Positions 23,236 to 35,579 of a DNA stretch of 64,000 bases are shown one piece after another. How positions within the stretch are numbered: position 1 is the stretch's first letter; each line of letters starts with the position of its first letter. Below the pieces are notes generated by a model. The model was given only the letters and a program-made list of their open reading frames with translations. It had not been told where the DNA came from and did not search any database. The translations under genes were made by a program, and so were the position numbers. Source of the stretch: Panorpa germanica (taxonomy: Eukaryota > Arthropoda > Insecta > Mecoptera > Panorpidae); contig OY783221.1 in NCBI GenBank assembly GCA_963678705.1, positions 3,596,001-3,660,000 of the forward strand, given 5' to 3'.

Positions 23236-25380
23236 GCTTCTACTTTTATCGAGATGGTTCTTACTTTAAAGGATATTTTCTTCACAATGAATAAAACAAT
23301 TATCTTAAAAGTATCCTATAATTAACTTTCCAAAAATGATGCTGACATGTGTAGGTAAAAATTTCAGAAAAATAGTAAAATTAAAAAAAGAAAACAATTT
23401 TCTGATAATCCAAGCACTAATAAAGTTATTATTATTATTAATTTTACTATTTCTTGTACATAGTGAAAAAAATTTGCAAATGACTCGTTCAGATCATAAA
23501 GATTGAGGAACAATAACTATTTCCTTGTAAACGACTGCAACTCTGACAACTTACGCGCAAAACATAAAACTGGTTACCTTAAATTCACGTAATATTTTAC
23601 TTAACCCATACGATTTTAAAATCCTTAAAAAGTTTTTTAAAATATTTTATGAGTATGAGTATGTACTTTTCAAAGCGCAGTAAAATAAAGAACAAAGCGT
23701 TGTAAATTAAGTAAAATCATTTATCAGATAACTCTTATTATGTTAGATAAATGTTAAATAGACATAACTGAAATTAATAAGTATTGTAATTGCATTTGCT
23801 TTTATAGATATTTATGTATCTTGTCGCGACATAGGACTGTAATGTGTAATTCTGTTATAATAATCTGAAAATTAATTACTTGTATAGTTGTATTGTTGTT
23901 GAAGTAATTATTTATTATGACAAAACTAGCAACATATTACATAATAATAATTTCACAATACTCTGAATGAACTCCTTACATTTCGAATATCAGTAATACC
24001 TACTCGTACCGATGATATATTATTTCTCAAAGTTTACATATAGTGGAAATGTATTATTTGGTATTGTCTGATAATATAAATTCCTTTATTATATACATAG
24101 CATATGTGCTGAATTAATTATAGTATTATAGATATTGCACCTACAATTCGTTCATAAATTTTACAGAATAAAATATTTGATTATATAGAATATTAAAAAA
24201 TAAAAAAGAAAATTACAAAAAAATTTAAAATTGATTTACAAAATCATAAAGTGAGGTTATCTATTCGTTGTTTGAATTCTGAACTTGTTTTAATATCCCT
24301 CTGGTGTCATGTACGTAGTTACATTAATAAATAATACATCGTTATTTTGTTTAATGAATAAATAAAATGTAATAATAAATCTATTAAAACTGTATTACAC
24401 AAAATTCATTTTACGGTGTAATTAAATTTTCATTTTATTGCGTTTGAGGTAATTAAACAATGAAAATCAAATATAAATTACCCTTTGAATAATTGGTATC
24501 ACTTTCAATATTATAACAATTTTTATTAGGTACTTGAATATATTTTGTTCTACTTTATCAATTACTATGATTACTGTACAATTTTTTTTAAAAATAGTAC
24601 GAATCTTATGTGATTCTTATTCGATTCTGATACAATTCGTTTCCGTACGTACGAATTCTATACGATTTTTGTTAGATTCTGATCAGATTCGTTTCCGATT
24701 CTTGTCGAAATTGTTTGTAGAGCACTATCATAAATCCAATTATACAAGACAAACGAATATATGTATTTCCTCTAATTCGATAATTTTGCAATTATTCTAA
24801 TTATTATATATTTCAATTAGCGCACCCATTCCGCTATGGTGATATGATATATCTGCGTAATACCTTCAGTATTGCAACCACAAATTTATTGATTTCAAAC
24901 AACTATATATGTATGAGTATAAGCCTTGTAATGAAACAATGGTAATTGATATAATAATTTAAATATTCATACGTAACCCGTAGCGAGAACGAAACCATTT
25001 GAACCACACGTTTTGCGTTTTACGTTTTACGATCCTGGTCACAGTGGTTTGGGGTTCTATCATTGAGCATTAATGTATAATAATCATAATACCAGAGAAA
25101 TAAATATATAGTCCACCAGTACAATGACTACCTTTTCCTATTGCGGTATGAGAAGCCGCAGCTGATCGTTTGTAAAGCTGCACAATACTGCAATTCATTT
25201 TATTGCATTTAAAGTCAATTATATTTGTTAATAAAAATTAATGAAAAATTACTATTTTTATTTATTTGTTGATTTTATATTTTATCTTCTTTTGAGTTGT
25301 TTTATTAGTAAACCGTAATCGTTCAAGCAAAGCAATGGCTTGTCAAGTAATCCCAAAGTGTTCATTTCTTTTAATATTAT
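23236..25380. other. non-coding DNA with a short GATTC-type repeat
   Basis: At 24608-24715 an imperfect direct repeat has units containing GATTCTGAT..ATTCGTTTCCG at about 24626 and 24674. Nothing else was recognised. Confidence 0.45.
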
Positions 25381-26027
25381 TTATATTAATTTAGAACATA
25401 TTAAGTTTATTTTGTGAAAATTTGAAGACGATTGGAGTAAAACTGTCGGAGATATAGAGTTTTAAGTCTTCACCTCTCTGGTCTGGTTTCGTCTTTCTTT
25501 GAAACTTTTAAACACGTTTTTCTTACACTTAGCTTTTTCAGAGTTGATCTCCTCTCTAGCTTAAAATTTACTGCATCGATCCTTTTAAAATTTTACACAC
25601 TCTTTCTTTACATATATGCCGAGGTAACGTTGTCGAGTTTTTTTAAAAAAAAAATATTTTTTTCATGAAAAATCGATATTTTGACTTCTAAGTGCTGTAA
25701 AAATTTTAAAAATCAATAATAAATAAAAAAAACTCGACAGTGTTACCTGCAGAAACTTATCAACTAATGAAATAATTTTTGTTTTTTGATTTCAAATAAT
25801 CCAGTATTGAGTTATGAGGGACACCGCAATGAAACTTTTTTTTGTAACGTCTGCGAAGATTCGCTGCAATTAACTCATATCTTAACATTTATTTATGAAA
25901 ATTTCACAAAGTATTCTTTAAATGTTATTTTATCATGTAGTAATTATAGAAATAATTATATATTAATTGTGTCCTCAAAAAACATTATCGAAAATTGGCT
26001 CCTTTTATATCGATTTAACCTTAAAAG
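25381..26027 (+). repeat. interspersed repeat A, copy 2
   Basis: It matches copy 1 (8692-9407) with the same landmarks and orientation, starting at about AGAACATATTAAGTTTATT and ending CCTTAAA. The 3' open frame (25786-26058) parallels that in copy 1, with shared residues HRNETFF, FIYENFT, YSLNVILSCS and YRNNYIL. Nucleotide changes include many replacements, so no purifying selection is evident. It retains the nested inverted repeat. Confidence 0.75.
25623..25746. repeat. nested inverted repeat within repeat A copy 2
   Basis: The left arm GGTAACGTTGTCGAGTTTTT pairs with the right arm ending AACTCGACAGTGTTACC, about 20 of 22 positions complementary. This is the least decayed form of the module. 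Confidence 0.6.
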
Positions 26028-26849
26028 TATTGGCAAAGAATGCGTAGCAAATTTTTAGTTACAAATATCATAGTTAACATTTTTTCAAAAAAATTACAAA
26101 TAGTTTTATAAATTTATAGAAAAGAATTTGCAATATTTATCTTAAAATTCGATAGATATCTAAATTGAAGACGTTTTCGTGATAGAATATTTCTTCAACC
26201 CTTATAATAAAAACTTTAGAAAATGTATTCACAATAATTCATTGAGCATTTAATTGTTTAACATGTACAAGTACGCGCACAAATAGAATTAGATAGACCT
26301 AAAGTCAATTAAACATGTAATACTTACACGTGTACAGTATAACTGACGTCTGTAACAAAGTTATCTTTACACACACGTGGTTGATATCGTTATAACACGC
26401 ACGACATGCTACTCGTATTCTAACGGATTCGACTACCCATAATACATTGCTGTAATTCCGTTATGCTTCGTTCGTTACGTTACGTTACATTGAATTACGA
26501 TACGTGAAACGAGTGCCGACAATTAAATTGATTACGCTGCTAAATACACCTATATCATCACAAAATAACAACGATTTTCATTTCAATTCAATTTGATTGA
26601 ATTGATTCTAATTTAGAAACTTTATCTTAACGTTAGTTTCAGTTACTAATGGATTACAGATTCGATTTCGATTTTGATTTTCTTCATTTTATGTGTGTAT
26701 TTGATATGAAATAATGTTTCTATTAGTTGATACAGACTGCCGTTTTTGATGGCGCGAGTGACATGCTGAGTGAGGCAATTTTGTTACTTTATTTTTTGAC
26801 TACGTGTAGCGGTGTATTATAAGAGATGCAATACTATGTACGAGAATTG
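26028..26849. other. non-coding DNA with ACGTT-type low-complexity patch
   Basis: A short imperfect ACGTT/TTACG repeat lies at about 26468-26490. No gene was recognised. Confidence 0.45.
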
Positions 26850-27036
26850 GCCCAGTCATTTAAGCTTAAATTAGGTAAGAATCTCGGAATTCGAGATACC
26901 CAGCTGTAAGTCTGTAAATACTTGTATATTGACACCCTAAAGTTGTCTCAAAACCTACATATGGTAGGCTACCATATTTACAGACTTACAGCTGGCTATC
27001 TCGAATTCCGAGGTGAACTTACTCTAATGACTGGGC
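26850..27036. mobile_element. foldback element / long hairpin
   Basis: The outer ends are GCCCAGTCATT and AATGACTGGGC. The inner arms share CTCGGAATTCGAGATA and CCAGCTGTAAGTCTGTAAAT at about 39 of 40 positions. The left arm has a roughly 11-base extra segment near the outer end, and the loop is about 50 bases. No clear target-site duplication was found (flanks AATTG and TAAAT). It is most likely a young foldback MITE; a transcript would form a long dsRNA hairpin. No second copy is in the window. Confidence 0.7.
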
Positions 27037-27320
27037 TAAATACATGAAAAGTGATACACACCTGGTAAATTGTGAGTGGAAAGAATTGAATTAGACATGT
27101 GTAAATAGTAAAGCAAGTCAGTAGTATATAGGCTTGTGTACTCATTTTTTAGGGGTCGATTTTCCAATTGATGTTAATAAATGTATATTGGGGTTTTTAT
27201 TTCAGTAAATATCTAAATGTTGACGAATATATATCAATTAAAAATTCGAATTGTAGTTTTAGCGGTACAGATGTCGACCATTTTTATGATGTAACATGTC
27301 TTAGTTAAAGAGACTTTTTT
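27037..27320. other. short non-coding spacer
   Basis: No feature was recognised between the foldback element and repeat D. Confidence 0.5.
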
Positions 27321-27413
27321 AATTGTTAATATAAGAAGTTATTAAAAAGTAATTGGACATTTGAGGTTCTAGTAACCAACTTTATCAATATATAGTACAG
27401 TTTTATAGAAATT
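27321..27413 (-). repeat. interspersed repeat D, copy 2 (inverted)
   Basis: The reverse complement begins AATTTCTATAAAACTGTACT and includes AGAACCTCAAATGTCCAATT and TATTAACAATT, matching 4550-4640 and 43859-43950. Confidence 0.65.
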
Positions 27414-29406
27414 AAGACATAGGACACAAGCCTATTATGTTTTAGTCTACTCAGTCAATAAGAAAGACCACAAAAGTTTCGAATCTTCTCGAATAATATA
27501 CGTTGCTATGCGGCAATTGCTTCTATCTTTAGTGTCTTCACTACATATAGTTACAACTTACACTAGTTTTGTTATCCAGTTATATTACCATGTACCTTAC
27601 GAACACTATCTTAGTATATAATATTCACCGTCCTCTAGAATCACACTCATACGTTGACGTCTCATATGTGTGTTTATATTGTACTACATATCTTAATATA
27701 ACATTGATATCCACGTAAAGTAATTGTAGTAGACTAATATGGCACCTGGAATCCTAAATTGAGATTGAGGGAGAGACTCCAGGACCAGCGAGTGTTAAGC
27801 AGGTACCTAGATGCATGCTAAGATAGCATAACATATGTAACTATACCGGTAATTACTTGTTTTACCTTCAACGGCAGCCATTTACATTTATCCTTATTGT
27901 ATCGCTTTGAGGTAATTTACTCAACGTACACAATACTATGCATTACAATTTACAATAGTGTACGTAAATGTGGTACGTGAAAGGATTGGTGGTTGGAGGG
28001 GGTGAAAAGTGGGGTTGAAGAAATAGTAAAGGACTGGTTTAGTTGTTGGATGAACATCAAATGTCGAGCGAAAATATCAGAGGAATCCGTAGGTACAAAA
28101 TTATCGTCTAATGCAAGTTTTACACATGCTAGCTTGCTTCTACCCTTCATACATAAATTGTCTTCCATTACCTTATTACCAATTATTTGTTTGATGATTA
28201 CGTGATTTTTTATTAGTTAACTTCCAGCAAATTTGTATATAGAACAATGTAACTAAGATCTTTCTTAATAATTCCCTTATTTTGGCACCCCAAATACAAT
28301 ATGCAAGGGTACGAGTCTATACCAGCACCAGCTATCATTTTAATTACAATTTACAACATTTATCTTCAGTTTCCTAACTCGCTTTTATTATACCTATATT
28401 TTACATTTTAATAGCAGTCTTGTACACAAAATATATAATCATATTTATGTCATATTTTACAAGAAACAATTATTTTATCCGAAGAAAACCATGTAAACAT
28501 AGTTAGCTATCATGAATATGTATGTACCCGTTACATACCCGTGACGTTGACTTGGAAGGAGAATCACAGCTTCTAGAACACATATGTTCTCCATCACTCC
28601 TAATGAACTATAGGTATTTCTATATTAGTACCACGTAAATGTACTACATTTTAATAACTTACCAAGTCATTTATTTTAAAAATTATTTTTAAAAGCAATA
28701 GACATCTTATCTCTAAAAAGTCTACACACAAACATATACAAATACATATACTACTTTGTAAATTATTCAATACATGTGCAATGCAAAAAGGCGATGTTTT
28801 CTTTGTATTCTGCTCTAATTTAGACTGCTAAATTCTTAATATCTATTTGATATGAAGAAATTGTCGCAGAAATTCGTCATTCATTTTGGTGAATCATACA
28901 TATTTAGTAGGCTATATTTTAAGATTTTTATGATCAAATCTGAATTTTAAATTAAAATTTGGAGAAGTGAATTCATCCGCCATCTTCAAAATAAGGGTGT
29001 AATTTGACTTAAATATAATTTAATCATTGATATAATTTAATTAACTGGTTTTTTGTTGAATCGAAATGTTTCTCCAAACATATTATATCGGATAAAATAT
29101 CGTAGTCGAATTTCTTATAAGTTAAAATCCTTTCACTTTCTTTTAAAAACTGAACAATGTGTTAATTTTATAAATAGTTTAATTTAGTAAATTAAAACAA
29201 AATTAATTTCTTTTATTTAGTAATTTAGAGGTAGCACATTAAACATCTGAAATACATTATTGAATAATATTTTTAATTATTTAAAACTTCAAAATAAATA
29301 ATATTTTTTAAATCTTCTATCTATTGAAACTAGTATACACTAAGAATTGACTTACCCCACTGTCAAAATAAACGATTCACGTTATAAAATAAGAAATTAT
29401 TTGATA
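27414..29406. other. non-coding DNA; both strands open at 27950-28205
   Basis: A stretch of about 210 bases (27993-28168) is open on both strands and less AT-rich than the surroundings. Neither translation shows a motif I recognise. Otherwise nothing was found. Confidence 0.4.
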
Positions 29407-29620
29407 TAGTTCAAATTACGAGAGTTCGGCAGCGACTCATACTTAAAACAAGTTGTGGGGTATAAACTGCCGATATATCTAAAGAGCACTTACTCACTTA
29501 TTTTTCTATAATGTATATAGAAACGAATAAGATAACATTCATTATCTTATTATAGATTTATACCGCTCTTATAACCTTTTATAAGTAAAAGTCGCCGCCG
29601 AACTATCGTGATTTTGACTA
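29407..29620 (+). mobile_element. MITE-B copy, 214 bp, with TA target duplication
   Basis: Terminal inverted repeats of about 35 bases: left TAGTTCAAATTACGAGAGTT then CGGCAGCGACTCATACTTA; right complement TAGTCAAAATCACGATAGTT then CGGCGGCGACTTTTACTTA. It is flanked by TA on both sides (29405-29406, 29621-29622). TA duplication is typical of Tc1/mariner transposition. The internal 140 bases have no coding capacity. Its length is identical to the copy at 40073-40286, which lies in the opposite orientation. Confidence 0.85.
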
Positions 29621-29701
29621 TAGTAAATATTTTCCGGATATAAATGTATTTTATTTCGTTAAAGGAACTATTAGTTTACTTTAAGAATAACATACAATTT
29701 A

Positions 29702-29970
29702 TACAGGGTGTTCTAATAACAGGAAACTGATTTAAATTTGCAGTTACTTTCTTTGTCTAGATCTTTGAAAGTGCTATTTGATAGACTTATTATATCACGG
29801 CCTAATACGTTTTTAATTATAATCTAAATATAGTGTTGACCTGAGAATCGAACTCAAAAGCATGAAACTTGGAGGCTATATTTTTTGGTTTTGCCATTAC
29901 ATCTGCTGTGAAAGATATTTATGAGATATTACAAAAACAATTGGGTAACATATTGTTGGAATACCCTGTA
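29702..29970. mobile_element. MITE with CAGGGTGTTC terminal repeats (about 265-269 bp)
   Basis: The left end is TACAGGGTGTTCTAATAA and the right-end complement is TACAGGGTATTCCAACAA, 16 of 18 alike. The flanks can be read as TA/TA, or as a 4-base TTTA duplication (29698-29701 and 29971-29974) outside TACAGGG. No coding capacity. Superfamily is undecided between Tc1/mariner-like and a 4-bp-duplicating type. Confidence 0.65.
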
Positions 29971-29974
29971 TTTA

Positions 29975-32636
29975 TTATATAAAATAGAGGAAAATATCAT
30001 GACACAATTACTCCAGAACAAAGTATATAAATATTTGATTTTTACATCAAAATAAAATAAGAAGAACATACTTCTTTAGTACACTAAGTATAATTGAAAT
30101 ATTGTGAAATACAACTTAACAAAATAATCCTTAATGAAAACAATACGAGTATATTAGTAAGTAACAAGACAATATCTATTTACAAAAGTTCACAGAGAGG
30201 AAATATTTAGATAAAATATTGACACAGTATAAGGTCAATTGTCAATTACTGCTCCTCTTTGTTTTTCACCATTATTGATTTTGTGATATTCTGATGTTAA
30301 ATATTATACTCAAATAAATTTTGACATTTATTAAATAAGTAAAGTTAATCAACCACAAAACCCATTTAAAATATAAGTCGTCTAAATTGCGATTCGTCGC
30401 AGATCGGAGATGAATCTCAGAAAATGTCGTGGTTAATATATCATTCAATAAATATTGACAGTTCTTGGTTTTAAAATATATGTCATAAGAGCAGGGGATA
30501 AGGTTTTGGTTCTGTTGCAAGTGTGAACTGAATGCATTCACAGGCAAAGAAAGGTATGAAAATTATTTATAGATTTAAATATAACAACATTGATTTTCAT
30601 CTGCGTTTATGTGTGTGTGTGTTTTATTTACTTTCCAATCATTTCCAATTTTCAATATATTACCTACATTTTAATTTAATCAATCCAGAACCAAATTTAA
30701 TTTTACTTCTATTTTGAATCAATAATCCGTACAAACTACTTTGCAGTGTTAGCTAGCTACAAGGTTATTCAAGGTATGTTTATTTTCTACTGCTAATATA
30801 AAAGTTGTCAATGCAAGATTCAATGAAAATGCAAGCTAATTCTAGTGTTATATTTTCTACATTAATGAGTTGTTATTGAAATCAATTTTCTTTTATCTCA
30901 AAGTACCCTTTAATAAATTAGATTGTCTAGTACTTACATTACAGTGGATTTTGATTTATCTTTAATGGCATATATTGACAAAACAACCTTTCTCTAAATG
31001 AAATGAATGTTATAACAATTTAAAGAAGTTTTATATTATTAATTAATCATTTTTATTTCTGTAAATATTTTTTATTTATAGTAAACAATTATTTTTGACA
31101 GTCGTATATTAATTTTTGGTGTTTTTGATGATATGATAAAGATCCTTACTCCACGGGTATCAAATTAAACAACGTTGTTAAACATACAACATTATTAAAC
31201 ATCAAAATCGACCAACACCGGCACCGGCTCCCCCTCCAGCACCACTGCGTTAACTGCTCAATGCTCATTGCTCACAGGTTGTCGTCCACGTCGACAACGT
31301 TTTTGGTTCAGTGTTTACTGTTTGGCAACTTTACCAGTTTGTTAATTACCATAAACTTAATTATCAAACCGGTGACACGCAAGAGTTTTTAAAATAGGTG
31401 GAGTGAGGGAGAGGAGATGGAGTTGTAGGTGGGTGGGTTGGCGTGGTTTATTTATTACTACGTTGTGTTACACTTTAAATTCATGTCATATTTTGTTAGT
31501 TTATTAATTCTACTGCATTGACGAGTAGTTCTTGTAAGATCTGTTTTTAACTGAAGGCTCGTATTTTTCTTTCGTTGAATATCAGAGATAGGGAGTGGAC
31601 ACGTAGTTTATGCATAAAATTATTCATTCACAGGTTTTTTAACAAGAGATGCCATTTTAAATCAACAAAAAAAAAACACAATATTTTCGTGAAATTTTCG
31701 TTTGGTATTGTACCACAATATTTGCCAAATGTCACCGCAATGACAGTTCAAAAATAGTTAGAAATTTAGATGCTCTTGTTGTAAGACTCTATGTATGTGA
31801 CTCAATACAAACAAAATATATCAAATTATTATTACTTTAGACTTTTGAAACAATTAAAATCTTTTGCAAAACAAGGTGCATAAAAACAATTAAAATAATT
31901 AATAAAGTTTAACAAAACAAATAATCTAATGTTTTAATTATATCATTATTAATAACATTATTTTTCGAATTTTTATTCTTTATTTTTATTATTTATTATG
32001 TTTTAGCTTATTCGGCCTTTTTGACTATGTAAGATATTTACAAAACATGTTAAAGTCATAAATTTTCATAATTACATTTTAAGAAATATTTAACATAACA
32101 AAAGTTACATGTTACGTAAGCCATTTTACCTAATTTGCTATGTATGAAACTTTTTATAAACTATTTTTTGGCTTTTTGGAAAAATAATCCGCCTTTTGTA
32201 CGTTACAACACAGATGTAAAAATTATAAAATCTTAGGAACACCTTTTAAAGGATTACATTCAATATTACTAGGTTTGTTTAAGTAAAATAGTACGTGAAA
32301 TGGGCACACTGTTATATTCGAATAGATTATTTAGTAATGCAAAATTACAAATGAAGTAAATGCATTATTAACGTAGTACATAACAATTAAATACATATAT
32401 TAATTCACATAACTAAAACATGCTGATGATGTACATAATCCTCGGTTAATCCATTTAAATAAAGTGTGATCACAAAAATGATAACATTTAAAACAAGACG
32501 TTAATTGCTCAATTAAATCCAGATCATTTATATTTCAGTAGTTACTGTATTACCACCCTATATACATATAGATATATAAAGTATTTATATGTAGGTTATA
32601 AATGCTAGATCATAGTATAAAATACGAGTAAACTTA
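29975..32636. other. non-coding DNA with a GC-raised and purine-rich patch
   Basis: At 31205-31300 the DNA is unusually GC-rich, with repeated CACCGGCACCGGC and a GTTGTCG..CGACAAC hairpin (31279-31299). It is followed at 31398-31446 by an almost pure G/A/T purine-rich tract. No exon signals were convincing. Confidence 0.45.
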
Positions 32637-32667
32637 CCCCTGTTGCCCACCCTTTCCCTGTACCCCC
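32637..32667 (-). other. potential G-quadruplex (minus strand)
   Basis: The plus strand shows five C runs (4, 3, 3, 3 and 5 bases) separated by 5, 1, 3 and 4 bases. The minus strand therefore carries five G runs with very short loops, a canonical G3+N1-7 quadruplex pattern with one spare run. It lies in DNA that is otherwise AT-rich. Confidence 0.75.
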
Positions 32668-34939
32668 AACCACAGTGTAACTCTTTCAAAGTGACAAGCT
32701 TTTGACATTGGGTATTTACTTGTAAGCCTAAAGCGGTTATATGTCAATTTAGATTACTAAAACTTAACCTAAAACATTATATTCATGAAATAAATTGAAC
32801 CAACCCTCTTTATTTTACATCTCTTTTATACATTCCTTCTCTGCTTAAAAATATGTGAAGTAAAAACGATGAAAGGGATCTTCATATTTTAGTTATTATA
32901 TTTAAATGTGCTTTATTAATTTATAGCAGCACTGTATAATTATTAATACGAGAGATACATTTTTTCGACAACATTTTTGATATTTCGAGTCAAATATCTT
33001 TACTAATATCTATTATATTGATATTGCAGTGATTAAGTTTTTGAAATACTGTTATTTCATCGAACTATTTTCGATGTTGAATCGCATCAGATCATAAAAA
33101 TCTTATGTTACTGAATAGATAATTTTATAAAGAAGATATTTTGTAATTTATATTAAAATCGTATGAGGCGTTCTTAAGATATCATGGCGACAAGTAGTTT
33201 CGAGATAAATGCAAAAAAAAAAGTATTGTATAAGTATATATGCAGCCGCGCTCACTTCAAATTGATATAACTCAAGTAATATTCCGAATGTTGGCTATAG
33301 CTAGTATAAATAGCTATACTTTTGAAATATTCTTAAAAGCATAGTTAGTAAATCTAAATAAACAATTCAGGGTACGCTAAACCCTTAACTTTATAACTAA
33401 ACTAAACAAAATCAAATATTTACTTGGTATTCTACACGTAACTATTTGGCTCAATTTCAAGCACTGTGTTTGTTCTTGTATTAAATGAAATAACCTTATA
33501 GAGTATGCTGTTTGTCACAGAATAGTAATAAATAAAACACTTTACTCTGCAACTGCAAGTAGGAGTACGTATGTGCTACAAGGTACAACTAGATTCATGT
33601 AGGAGAACATGGTGAACATCCATGAACATGCTGGTATATTGAATCTATGGCTTATAAATCCTTTAGAGTAACAGCATCGGTACCGCAACGGTGATACCTA
33701 CAAACGACAGTCATTTATAAAACTGCACCGCCTGGTCAATAAGAAAATATAAAAGTACGAGTATTGGTGTATTGATGCTCCATTTCGAGGATGCAGACCA
33801 TCAACAAAATCACAATTTTATCATAAACAATAATTCGATCTTCAAATTTCAATACTTGTAAAAATAAATAGCTAAAGTATAAAATATAAATTTTAGAAGC
33901 CCTACTGTAACACGATTTACGCGTTATATGAAGTACCTATAGAAATAGGTATAATACAAGATAATATTTAACCTGCTGTATAGTAGCGCCATCTATATTT
34001 CACGAGAAAAAATGGCACAGTATCGTTTTACCTTAATGTAATACAAATACAACAAACATAAACTTTATGCATGAATGTATTATGACAAGTAGAAAAAAAA
34101 CCTTGGACTCAGCTTGTGGCAACCTAGCAATTATGAAACTGTACTGTAAGACAATTTTCAACTTGGGAATAGTTTATTTTAAGATGTAGTTACAGAAAAC
34201 CGTTGATTATCTTTTTTGAGCAAAGTTGTTACACCTACAAGCTACTATTTGAATATAATTTACGGTAGTACTTCATCATATTCACTCATATCGATACGTG
34301 AGTGTGAGGGCTGTGTGCATAATTTCAATTTATTATAACATTTTCTAGAAATATTTTGCGAATAAAATAGTTAAGTGAGTGTATAGTTGCGCTGGCATTA
34401 TCATCATCGTCGTAATTAGTGAAATGGTTTTATTATCCCCACTCCTCCATAATAACCAAATGTTGCAAAACAAAACCCGGCCATTGCTTGATTTATGTAC
34501 CGCTTAATGTACGGTATGAGTAAGCTTACACTGTAAAATCAGTAATTACAACATTATTAGTGTACTGTTACAAACATCATGCTTCAAATAGCAAAGGTAA
34601 TATAAATTTACGAACAAATTAACAAATGTGTTAATTATGTTTTTAGCATTGGTTCTATTTACTAGATAATATTTGAACTGGAAATACAGTCAACAGAAAT
34701 GTAATGGTTGGTACAATTTACGTAAAATTAATCATGTGACAAATTAAACTAAGTGAAATAAATTTGTCGAAAATGTAATTAGTTTTATAAATAAGTAAGA
34801 GAACCGTTAAGCTAATATTCTCGATTATTGTGGACATAATCCTTTTAAAGGATGTTTTGTTCTGGAAAATTAGAAATTAGAATTTTCTTTCTAAGAAAAG
34901 TAAAATGTAATCAAAATTTCTCAAACGCAAAATATGGAA
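32668..34939. other. non-coding DNA, nothing recognised
   Basis: Only small hairpins (for example ACCTATAGAAATAGGT near 33936) were noted. No shared repeats or open frames of interest. Confidence 0.45.
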
Positions 34940-34996
34940 TGAGGTAATTTAAATTTATGCACCAAAATATGGGTGCATGAGGTAATTTAAATTTAT
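34940..34996. repeat. 19-bp direct repeats flanking a hairpin
   Basis: TGAGGTAATTTAAATTTAT occurs at 34940-34958 and 34978-34996. Between and overlapping them is the inverted pair ATGCACC / GGTGCAT (34957-34963, 34972-34978). This arrangement is compatible with slippage or template switching. Confidence 0.8.
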
Positions 34997-35094
34997 ATTA
35001 AACTCATAGACTGTTGCGCAAATTAACCTTTCAAAGTCATAGTATTGTTAAAAATACTGAAAGTTTCATTATTAAATGAGTAATAGAATATCTA

Positions 35095-35164
35095 TCTGGA
35101 AGTGAATTCGAACCCACATCTTCTATTTAATACATAGATGCTTTATCAGTTAAGTTATCCTGTA
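35095..35164 (-). pseudogene. tRNA-like sequence (tRNA pseudogene or SINE head)
   Basis: On the minus strand the order matches a tRNA: a box A-like TAACTTAACTGATAAAGC, a perfect 5-bp anticodon stem TCTAT/ATAGA enclosing a 7-base loop GTATTAA (35122-35138, formal anticodon ATT), and a box B-like GGGTTCGAATTC. The acceptor stem pairs at only about 4 of 7 positions, the D stem has one mismatch and the T stem is weak, so it is not a functional tRNA. It could be a dead tRNA or the 5' head of a tRNA-derived SINE; no SINE body or second copy was found here. Confidence 0.5.
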
Positions 35165-35579
35165 TCGAAACTTCATATTCATTTTAATCGAAGGCATAAA
35201 CTAATTGCCTCGGTTATTTGAACAAAGTAGGTATTTTTATAGCATTCCTAATCTGCTAAAATCTCTTGATATTTTCCAGAACTACAATTGCACGATATCA
35301 TAGCAGATATTCTGATCAAGACACTATAAATAGACATTTCTCGACGAGTATGACCTCAGTAGTTAAAATTTCTGTAAAACAAGAATAAGAAGAGAAAAAC
35401 TTATATATAAAGATATTGATATTGCAAAACAGAAGCGCTTCACACGGGTCATAACCTATAAATGATGGCATAGATGTTCAGCAGCTATATTTTTAACATT
35501 ATATGGTAAATTAATAAGCTACAGATTTTATAGAAAAATGTTGTGAGTGAACAAATTAACATCATCAAATATATAGATA
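35165..35579. other. non-coding spacer before the Helitron pair
   Basis: About 410 bases without recognised features. Confidence 0.5.

Noticed and set aside
27950..28205. Stretch open on both strands
   Set aside because: Neither translation is recognisable; slightly higher GC alone lengthens chance frames.
32415..32470. HADDV string resembling a reverse transcriptase YADD box
   Set aside because: A stop lies just upstream in frame and no neighbouring reverse transcriptase motifs are present.
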